A stretch of 64,000 bases of DNA from Taudactylus pleione. Lineage: Eukaryota > Chordata > Amphibia > Anura > Myobatrachidae. The notes beneath the pieces were generated by a model that was given only the letters and a program-made list of their open reading frames with translations, did no database searches and was not told the origin of the DNA. Positions within the stretch are counted from its first letter, which is position 1, and each line of letters begins with the position of its first letter. The stretch covers positions 310,001 to 374,000 of the forward strand of contig JAUIMM010001424.1 of assembly GCA_031769625.1 (NCBI GenBank), read 5' to 3'. The translations under genes were made by a program, and so were the position numbers. Below, in pieces: positions 34,801 through 45,800 of the stretch.

Positions 34801-37800
34801 GTACCCAGACAGCGAGAGGCCTGTCACAGTGCTCAGCTCACAGCACTGTACCCAGACAGCGAGAGGCCTATCACAGTGCTCAGCTCACAGCAATGTACCC
34901 AGACAGCGAGAGGCCTGTCACAGTGCTCAGCTCACAGCAATGTACCCAGACAGCGAGAGGCCTGTCACAGTGCTCAGCTCACAGCACAGTACCCAGACAG
35001 CGAGAGGCCTGTCACAGTGCTCAGCTCACAGCATTGTACCCAGACAGCGAGAGGCCTATCACAGTGCTCAGCTCACAGCACTGTACCCAGACAGCGAGAG
35101 GCCTGTCACAGTGCTCAGCTCACAGCACTGTACCCAGACAGCGAGAGGCCTGTCACAGTGCTCAGCTCACAGCAATGTACCCAGACAGCGAGAGGCCTAT
35201 CACAGTGCTCAGCTCACAGCACTGTACCCAGACAGCGAGAGGCCTGTCACAGTGCTCAGCTCACAGCACAGTACCCAGACAGCGAGAGGCCTGTCAGAGT
35301 GCTCAGCTCACAGCACTGTACCCAGACAGCGAGAGGCCTGTCACAGTGCTCAGCTCTCAGCAATGTACCCAGACAGCGAGAGGCCTGTCACAGTGCTCAG
35401 CTCTCAGCAATGTACCCAGACAGCGAGAGGCCTGTCACAGTGCTCAGCTCACAGCCCTGTACCCAGACAGCGAGAGGCCTGTCACAGTGCTCAGCTCACA
35501 GCATTGTACCCAGACAGCGAGAGGCCTGTCACAGTGCTCAGCTCACAGCACTGTACCCAGACAGCGAGAGGCCTGTCACAGTGCTCAGCTCACAGCAATG
35601 TATACAGACAGCGAGAGGCCTGTCACAGTGCTCAGCTCACAGCACTGTACCCTGTGCGAGAGGCCTGTCACAGTGCTCAGCTCACAGCACTGTACCCAGA
35701 CAGCGAGAGGCCTGTCACAGTGCTCAGCTCACAGCATTGTACCCAGACAGCGAGAGGCCTGTCACAGTGCTCAGCTCACAGCACTGTACCCAGACAGCGA
35801 GAGGCCTGTCACAGTGCTCAGCTCACAGCAATGTATACAGACAGCGAGAGGCCTGTCACAGTGCTCAGCTCACAGCATTGTACCCAGACAGCGAGAGGCC
35901 TGTCACAGTGCTCAGCTCACAGCATTGTACCCAGACAGCGAGAGGCCTGTCACAGTGCTCAGCTCACAGCACAGTACCCAGACAGCGAGAGGCCTGTCAC
36001 AGTGCTCAGCTCACAGCCCTGTACCCAGACAGCGAGAGGCCTGTCACAGTGCTCAGCTCACAGCACAGTACCCAGACAGCGAGAGGCCTGTCACAGTGCT
36101 CAGCTCACAGCACTGTACCCAGACAGCGAGAGGCCTGTCACAGTGCTCAGCTCACAGCACTGTACCCAGACAGCGAGAGGCCTGTCACAGTGCTCATCTC
36201 ACAGCACAGTACCCAGACAGCGAGAGGCCTGTCACAGTGCTCATCTCACAGCACAGTACCCAGACAGCGAGAGGCCTGTCACAGTGCTCAGCTCACAGCA
36301 CTGTACCCAGACAGCGAGAGGCCTGTCACAGTGCTCAGCTCACAGCATTGTACCCAGACAGCGAGAGGCCTGTCACAGTGCTCAGCTCACAGCACTGTAC
36401 CCAGACAGCGAGAGGCCTGTCACAGTGCTCAGCTCACAGCACTGTACCCAGACAGCGAGAGGCCTGTCACAGTTCTCATCTCACAGCACAGTACCCAGAC
36501 AGCGAGAGGCCTGTCACAGTGCTCAGCTCACAGCATTGTACCCAGACAGCGAGAGGCCTGTCACAGTGCTCAGCTCACAGCACTGTACCCAGACAGCGAG
36601 AGGCCTGTCACAGTGCTCAGCTCACAGCACTGTACCCAGACAGCGAGAGACCTGTCACAGTGCTCAGCTCACAGCACAGTACCCAGACAGCGAGAGGCCT
36701 GTCACAGTGCTCAGCTCACAGCCCTGTACCCAGACAGCGAGAGGCCTGTCACAGTGCTCAGCTCACAGCACTGTACCCAGACAGCGAGAGGCCTGTCACA
36801 GTGCTCAGCTCACAGCACAGTACCCAGACAGCGAGAGGCCTGTCACAGTGCTCAGCTCTCAGCAATGTACCCAGACAGCGAGAGGCCTGTCACAGTGCTC
36901 AGCTCACAGCACTGTACCCAGACAGCGAGAGGCCTGTCACAGTGCTCAGCTCACAGCACTGTACCCAGACAGCGAGAGGCCTGTCACAGTGCTCAGCTCA
37001 CAGCATTGTACCCAGACAGCGAGAGGCCTGTCACAGTGCTCAGCTCACAGCACAGTACCCAGACAGCGAGAGGCCTGTCACAGTGCTCAGCTCTCAGCAA
37101 TGTACCCAGACAGCGAGAGGCCTGTCACAGTGCTCAGCTCACAGCACTGTACCCAGACAGCGAGAGGCCTGTCACAGTGCTCAGCTCACAGCACTGTACC
37201 CAGACAGCGAGAGGCCTGTCACAGTGCTCATCTCACAGCATTGTACCCAGACAGCGAGAGGCCTGTCACAGTGCTCAGCTCACAGCCCTGTACCCAGACA
37301 GCGAGAGGCCTGTCACAGTGCTCAGCTCTCAGCAATGTACCCAGACAGCGAGAGGCCTGTCACAGTGCTCAGCTCACAGCACTGTACCCAGACAGCGAGA
37401 GGCCTGTCACAGTGCTCAGCTCACAGCATTGTACCCAGACAGCGAGAGGCCTGTCACAGTGCTCAGCTCACAGCAATGTACCCAGACAGCGAGAGGCCTG
37501 TCACAGTGCTCATCTCACAGCATTGTACCCAGACAGCGAGAGGCCTGTCACAGTGCTCAGCTCTCAGCATTGTACCCAGACAGCGAGAGGCCTGTCACAG
37601 TGCTCAGCTCACAGCATTGTACCCAGACAGCGAGAGGCCTGTCACAGTGCTCAGCTCACAGCACTGTACCCAGACAGCGAGAGGCCTGTCACTGTGCTCA
37701 TCTCACAGCACTGTACCCAGACAGCGAGAGGCCTGTCAGAGTGCTCAGCTCACAGCATTGTACCCAGACAGCGAGAGGCCTGTCACAGTGCTCAGCTCAC

Positions 37801-39450
37801 AGCACTGTACCCAGACAGCGAGAGGCCTGTCACAGTGCTCAGCTCACAGCACTGTACCCAGACAGCGAGAGGCCTGTCACAGTGCTCAGCTCACAGCATT
37901 GTACCCAGACAGCGAGAGGCCTGTCACAGTGCTCAGCTCACAGCAATGTACCCAGACAGCGAGAGGCCTGTCACAGTGCTCAGCTCACAGCAATGTACCC
38001 AGACAGCGAGAGGCCTGTCACAGTGCTCAGCTCACAGCACTGTACCCAGACAGCGAGAGGCCTGTCACAGTGCTCAGCTCACAGCACTGTACCCAGACAG
38101 CGAGAGGCCTGTCACAGTGCTCAGCTCACAGCACTGTACCCAGACAGCGAGAGGCCTGTCACAGTGCTCAGCTCTCAGCAATGTACCCAGACAGCGAGAG
38201 GCCTGTCACAGTGCTCATCTCACAGCATTGTACCCAGACAGCGAGAGGCCTGTCACAGTGCTCAGCTCACAGCATTGTACCCAGACAGCGAGAGGCCTGT
38301 CACAGTGCTCAGCTCACAGCATTGTACCCAGACAGCGAGAGGCCTGTCACAGTGCTCAGCTCACAGCACTGTACCCAGACAGCGAGAGGCCTGTCACAGT
38401 GCTCAGCTCACAGCAATGTACCCAGACAGCGAGAGGCCTGTCACAGTGCTCAGCTCACAGCAATGTACCCAGACAGCGAGAGGCCTGTCACAGTGCTCAG
38501 CTCACAGCACTGTACCCAGACAGCGAGAGGCCTGTCACAGTGCTCAGCTCACAGCATTGTACCCAGACAGCGAGAGGCCTGTCACAGTGCTCAGCTCACA
38601 GCACTGTACCCAGACAGCGAGAGGCCTGTCACAGTGCTCAGCTCACAGCAATGTACCCAGACAGCGAGAGGCCTGTCACAGTGCTCAGCTCACAGCAATG
38701 TACCCAGACAGCGAGAGGCCTGTCACAGTGCTCAGCTCACAGCACTGTACCCAGACAGCGAGAGGCCTGTCACAGTGCTCAGCTCACAGCACTGTACCCA
38801 GACAGCGAGAGGCCTGTCACTGTGCTCATCTCACAGCACTGTACCCAGACAGCGAGAGGCCTGTCACAGTGCTCAGCTCACAGCATTGTACCCAGACAGC
38901 GAGAGGCCTGTCACAGTGCTCAGCTCACAGCATTGTACCCAGACAGCGAGAGGCCTGTCACAGTGCTCAGCTCACAGCACTGTACCCAGACAGCGAGAGG
39001 CCTGTCACAGTGCTCAGCTCACAGCACTGTACCCAGACAGCGAGAGACCTGTCACAGTGCTCAGCTCACAGCAATGTACCCAGACAGCGAGAGACCTGTC
39101 ACAGTGCTCAGCTCACAGCAATGTACCCAGACAGCGAGAGGCCTGTCACAGTGCTCAGCTCACAGCAATGTACCCAGACAGCGAGAGACCTGTCACAGTG
39201 CTCAGCTCACAGCAATGTACCCAGACAGCGAGAGGCCTGTCACAGTGCTCATCTCACAGCCCTGTACCCAGACAGCGAGAGTCCTGTCACAGTGCTCAGC
39301 TCACAGCACTGTACCCAGACAGCGAGAGGCCTGTCACAGTGCTCAGCTCACAGCACTGTACCCAGACAGCGAGAGGCCTGTCACAGTGCTCAGCTCACAG
39401 CACTGTACCCAGACAGCGAGAGGCCTGTCACAGTGCTCAGCTCACAGCAC
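28883..39450. repeat. 47-bp minisatellite, about 225 copies
   Basis: Units containing CAGACAGCGAGAGGCCTGTC and ACAGTGCTCAGCTCACAGCA. Common variants are CACTGT, CATTGT, CAATGT or CCCTGT at one site, AATGTATACAGAC, and a 45-bp form with CCTGTGCGAGAG. The variants recur in matching order in the first half (about 29300-33800), showing block duplications. After about 35900 the 45-bp and TATACAG forms are absent. No unit contains a stop codon in any of the three forward frames, so each frame stays open for more than 3500 codons; this is an effect of the repeat, not evidence of protein. Confidence 0.97.
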
Positions 39451-39786
39451 ATAAACTACTTTATTTAACTGAACACTTTCTTCTTCCCCACAGTTCTTCC
39501 CAAATAAGGGAAAAACATTGTCTTGTAGTGACCTGGTCAGACGATGCACATAACCCATTATTCAGGGTCCGCCATGGTGCTAAGAAGATTTAATAAAATT
39601 TATTTCAGTGGGAAACATTAATAATATTTCTTTATTTATGCAACACTGTAAAATCAGCGGATAAACAAATATAACATACAGTGAACTATGAAAACTGTGA
39701 GAGGGCCACTGTTCTGTAGAGCTTACAATCTATAGACCCTCCTCAGAATTCTTTTATTAACAGGCTTTGTTTTCCTTTTTGTTCAG

Positions 39787-39822
39787 GATCTGAAACAGAT
39801 CAACATGATCCATTCTACTATG
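39787..39822 (+). CDS. FXYD1: FXYD1 exon encoding the extracellular FXYD motif
   Basis: A 36-bp exon after TTGTTCAG and before GTAAGG. It encodes [11 protein letters not shown] and the first base of the Asp codon. It begins in the middle of a codon, so an upstream exon must supply the signal peptide. Confidence 0.85.
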
Positions 39823-42800
39823 GTAAGGATAAAGCAACATGTCTGTTCTCACTGTAAGGGGTTATATTGTTATATTACATGATAAGTTATATTGTTATAT
39901 TACATGATAAGTTATATTGTTATATTACATGATAAGTTATATTGTTATATTAAATGATAAGTTATATTGTTATATTACATGATAAGTTATATTGTTATAT
40001 TAAATGATAAGTTATATTGTTATATTACATGATAAGTTATATTGTTATATTACATGATAAGTTATATTGTTATATTACATGATAAGTTATATTGTTATAT
40101 TAAATGATAAGTTATAATGTTATATTAAATGATAAGTTATATTGTTATATTACATGATAAGTTATATTGTTATATTACATGATAAGTTATATTGTTATAT
40201 TAAATGATAAGTTATATTGTTATATTACATGATAAGTTATATTGTTATATTACATGATAAGTTATATTGTTATATTAAATGATAAGTTATATTGTTATAT
40301 TACATGATAAGTTATATTGTTATATTACATGATAAGTTATAATGTTATATTAAATGATAAATTATATTGTTATATTATATGACAAGTTATATTGTTATAT
40401 TACATGATAAGTTATATTGCTATATTAAATGATAAGTTATATTGTTATATTACATGATAAGTTATATTGTTATATTACATGATAAGTTATAATGTTATAT
40501 TAAATGATAAATTATATTGTTATATTATATGACAAGTTATATTGTTATATTACATGATAAGTTATATTGCTATATTAAATGATAAGTTATATTGTTATAT
40601 TACATGATAAGTTATATTGTTATATTAAATGATAAGTTACAGTGTTATATTAAATGATAAGTTATAATGTTATATTAAATGATAAGTTATATTGTTAAAT
40701 TACATGATAAGTTATAATGTTATATTAAATGATAAATTATATTGCTATATTAAATGATGTTATATTGTTATATTATATGACAAGTTATATTGTTATATTA
40801 CATGATAAGTTATATTGCTATATTAAATGATAAGTTATATTGTTATATTACATGATAAGTTACAATGTTATATTAAATGATAAGTTATATTGTTATATTA
40901 CATGATAAGTTATATTGCTATATTAAATGATAAGTTATATTGTTATATTACATGATAAGTTACAATGTTATATTAAATGATAAGTTATATTTTTATATTA
41001 CATGATAAGTTATATTGTTATATTACATGATAAGTTATAATGCTATATTAAATAATAAGAAGAGAAATTGGCGCTCAGATTTTGCACCACTGACTTCATA
41101 GGGGAGACATATAAGCACTGTGTAGACGGTATACAATTGGGAAGCCGGGTGCCTTAATACCGTCAGCCAGCTTCCCAATTGTCATATACCGGCGAGGGAT
41201 GAAATGCCGGGCTTCTAGATTTAGATGCCTGACATTTCCCCGACGCTGGGAGACAGGTGCCCGGCATCCCGATCGAAGGGATGCCGGGCGCCGCGAGCGG
41301 ACAGCCGCGGGGGGGAGTGTTAGGCACCCCCGGGGGGACTTAGGGTTAGGCAGCGGGGAAGGGGGGGCTAGGGTTAGGCAGCGGGGAAGAGGGGGTAGAG
41401 TTAGGCACTTGGGGGGGAGGTTAGGGTTAGGCACGCCTAAGGAGGGTTAGGGGGTTAGGTTAGTTAGTACTTACCTATCCACGATCGGGATTTCCAGCGC
41501 TGTCGGGCTTCCGCTGCCGGGATCTCTGCATTTGTCAGGCTGTCACTGCCGGGAATCCAACCGCCGACCATGGGGCCGGTGGTATTTCCGTGTAGACAAG
41601 GGGATGTTCTTCATAGCCAGGTGACAACTGCGCAGTCAGGTCCTCACCCAGATGTACAGTTGTAGCGTTTGCTATGAGTCTACTTTTATTCATTTTTCGG
41701 GATATGGCCTATGGTAAATTGTTTCAAAAACACATTACAAATCACGTGATATGCAGCGATAAGGAATGATAAGTTTCAGGAGCACACTACAAATTCTGTT
41801 AAATAAGCCCCTTATGCTGAATATTATTTACCTGGGTACTTGGATGGGCACTCGCAAGCGCTCGCTGAGCGCTCGCAAGCGGGTCGATGTTAGCCCAGTG
41901 CGCATGCGCACGATGGAGGCGGCTCCTTTGTGCGCATGCGCGAGACCCGGATAGCGACAGGCAAGCCGTCGCTATGGGTCTCGCTACAAAGGGGGTGTGC
42001 TGTCGATGGCGAGTGACAGCATGCCCCCTTTGGTGGGCGTGCCGGGGGTGTGGCTGCTCAGTTGGAGGCGTTCCCATGAGAACACCTAGCATCTGGGGCC
42101 GGCCCCACTGACATCACAAGTGATGTCAGTGGGAGTGATTTTGGCTCCAGGACTTGCGGCAACGAGACCCTACCACAAGGGTCTCGTCGCAAGCCCAATG
42201 GTCGCGATGGTCTTGACCATCACGACCATCTTCCTGGTCGCTCACTATAGCTGTGGGTGATCACCCACAGCTATACGAGCGGCCAGGAGGCTGCTCTAAA
42301 AATTCAGAGGGACGGCCCTAATTCAGAGCGAGCGCTCTGTCAGAGCGTCCGGCTCTGAATCAGGGCCTCTGTTCTGTGTTTCATCCCTCTCTCCTCCTTC
42401 CTAGCTCTCGCCTTCCCTCCCTCCCCTCCCTCTCTCTCTCTTTCTCTTTGTCTTTTTCTCTCTCTCACCTTATTTCCTTCTCTCTCTCCCTCCCTCTATC
42501 TCCCTTCTCTCCTTTTCTCTCTGTCTCTTTCTGTTCTGTCTTTCTCTCCTCTCTCATAAGGGGTAGATGCAGAATGATAGTCCTGTTACAGGACAGTTCA
42601 TATAAAATGGTTCTGCGTGTGTCTGACATGACTGGGAGTGAGGCATGCTGTTTGGAAGCTTTGAAGACAAGTTTAGGGAGTAGACTTACGCAACCAATCA
42701 GATTCTCACTATCAGTTTCTTGGATGCATATGAGAAATTATAGCTAAACCCGATTGTTCATGCACAACTCTAATGTATAACGATCGGCGCATGCGCAGGA

Positions 42801-45800
42801 CATGTACTGAGCATGTACCGATCTCTGACTGCGATGGCGGTCGCAGTCCTCCCTTTTGGGGAAGGGGAAGTGGTGATGATGGCCAGCGTTCATGAACACA
42901 GGGGCATGTAATTTTCAAGGTGTGCTGATGCCACAGATGATCCAGTGATACGACGCAGCTGCTGTGAGGGACAAAGCTGAAGTTAATGGGTTTGAGAAGG
43001 TAGAACTGTGAGGGACAAAGCTGAAGTTAATGGGTTAGAGAAGGTAGAACTGTGAGGGACAAAGCTGAAGTTAATGGGTTAGAGAAGGTGGAACTGTGAG
43101 GGACAAAGCTGAAGTTGATTGGTTAGAGAAGGTAGAACTGTGAGGGACAAAACTGAAGTTAATGGGTTAGAGAAGATAGAACTGTGATAGACAAAACTGA
43201 ATTTAATGGGTTAGAGAAGGTAGAACTGTGAGGGACAAAGCTGAAGTTGATGGGTTAGAGAAGGTAGAACTGTGAGGGACAAAGCTGAAGTTGATGGGTT
43301 AGAGAAGGTAGAACTGAGGAACAAAGCTGAAGTTAATGGGTTAGAGAAGGTAGAACTGTGAGGGACAAAGCTGAAGTTGATGGGTTAGAGAAGGTAGAAC
43401 TGAGGAACAATGCTGAAGTTAATGGGTTAGAGAAGGCAGAACTGTGAGGAACAAAGCTGAAGTTAATGGGTTAGAGAAGGTAGAACTGTGAGGGACAAAG
43501 CTGAAGTTGATGGGTTAGAGAAGGTAGAACTGAGGAACAAAGCTGAAGTTAATGGGTTAGAGAAGGTAGAACTGTGAGGGACAAAACTGAAGTTGATGGG
43601 TTAGAGAAGGTAGAACTGTGAGGGACAAAGCTGAAGTTAATGGGTTAGAGAAGGTAGAACTGAGGAACAATGCTGAAGTTAATGGGTTAGAGAAGGTAGA
43701 ACTGTGAGGGACAAAACTGAAGTTGATGGGTTAGAGAAGGTAGAACTGTGAGGGACAAAGCTGAAGTTGATGGGTTAGAGAAGGTAGAACTGAGGGACAA
43801 ATCTGAAGTTGATTGGTTAGAGAAGGTAGAACTGTGAGGGACAAAGCTGAAGTTAATGGGTTAGAGAAGGTAGAACTGTGGGGGACAAAGCTGAAGTTAA
43901 TGGGTTAGAGAAGGTAGAACTGTGAGGGACAAAACTGAAGTTGATTGGTTAGAGAAGGTAGAACTGTGAGGGACAAAGCTGACAAAACTGACTTTACCTT
44001 TGTCTGCAGATGGCATTGCAGCAGATCATCACACATACAGTACATAACATTGTATTGTGTTACTGCATTGTACAACGTGACTGTCCATGTCATCTCCGCG
44101 TGGTAGATGTTAATGACGGCTCCTTTCGTTCTTTCCTCAGATTACTATTCTCTGCGGATCGGTGGTCTGGTCTTTGCCGGAGTTCTCTTCATTCTGGGAA
44201 TTCTCATCATCCTGAGTGAGCGATGTTTTGTTAGATATACCCAGAAATGGCGGATGTGCAAACATCTGCCCCTGTCAGCCTAGGGGGCCTGATTCAGAGC
44301 TGGTCGTAATGCACCTGTGGTCGCAGACATCTTCTCAACAGTGGTTGCGGTAATATGCAAATACCAATCTCCGCCTTCCCTCTGTGCGGGACGCTGGGAT
44401 GAGGTGTACGAGCACTGAAACGCCCACTTCCAGGCCGTACATTCTGCGCATTTGTAATGGAGATTATAAACACAACACTATCGATGCAACATCGGTCACA
44501 TAATCAACATTTACAATAGCTTATGGTGTACTCTCCTCACCTCTAATCCTACTAAACATGGCTTCTGTAGCTTTGTATTTGCAATTGGGGACGCAGCAGC
44601 GTATATATATATATATATATATCCCAGACACACCAGTAACACGCTCATGAAATGGCCCCTTTTTGTGAACACTTTAAGTCTCCTCACATTTTCCACCATA
44701 ATACGCCCGAGGACCGCAGACCAGTTCTGAAGTGTTACTATGCTGTACGCAAATTGCGTCCATCCCTGAATCGGGCCCAGAATGTGATAAATAAATACTA
44801 AGATATTCTCAGTCATCTTCATTATAGCTTCCAGGGGTATGAGAGATAAAATATGCACTTACCAATTATGAAGGAACAACTCATACTGTATGTACACATA
44901 GGAGGGCGCCATTTTATCCAGCAAGGCGACAGGACACAATTTCAGCAATATTTGTAATATGATTAATTTCCTCTTGTACTTCTTTGTATAAACTAACATG
45001 TACTGCAGCACAGTAACACAGTAGTCAACATTGCTGCCCTACCCCATGCATTTTTTTTTCTGCATGGCACTACAAGTCCCAGCATGGTAGCACCTCTTAT
45101 TATGTTTAAAATTAGGGTGTGCAGTCCCTTTTCCTCTGTATGTGTGTGTATAATGTACACTTGGTGCTCAGCCTCCCTCTACCATCACCTGATACATTAT
45201 TGGCCAAACATGTGCTAATATCCTTATTATTTATACTCTATGTTAATTGTTAGAGTTTATTATAAATGTTTTATCAATATTTTTAGTGCACAGGAATTTT
45301 CTTTTTGTGTTTGTGTGCACATGCGTGTGCGTGCTTGTATGCATATGTGTATTGGTATGTATGTATGTGTGTGTATGTATGTATGTATGTATGTGTGTAT
45401 GTATGTGTGTATGTATGTATGTACTGTATGTATGTATGTGTGTGCAAGTGTATGTGTGTGTGTATGGGTGTATCTGTGTGTATGTATGTATGTGTATGTG
45501 TATGTACTGTATGTATGTGTACTGTACTGCACTGTATGTATGTATGTGTGTGCAAGTGTGTGTGTGTATATGTATGTATGTATGTATGTATGTGTATGTA
45601 TATGTGTATGTATGAGTGTGTATGTATGTGTGTGTATGTATGTATGTATATGTGTGTGTGTGTGAATGGGTGTATGTGTATATGTATGTATGTGTGTGTG
45701 AATGGGTGTATGTGTGTGTATGTATGTATGTATGTGTGTATGTTTGTGTGTGCATGTGTGTATATGTGTGTGTGTATGGGTGTATTTGTGTGTATATGTA

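Noticed and set aside
28883..39450. CRISPR-like appearance of regular repeats
   Set aside because: There are no unique spacers; the units are contiguous, and the genome is a vertebrate's.
28870..39593. Three overlapping reading frames of over 3500 codons
   Set aside because: They arise from a 47-bp unit without stops; the frame rotates unit by unit and no domain is present.
41338..41460. Interstitial telomere from a chromosome fusion
   Set aside because: The repeats are irregular and the same segment recurs in another copy of the same interspersed element.
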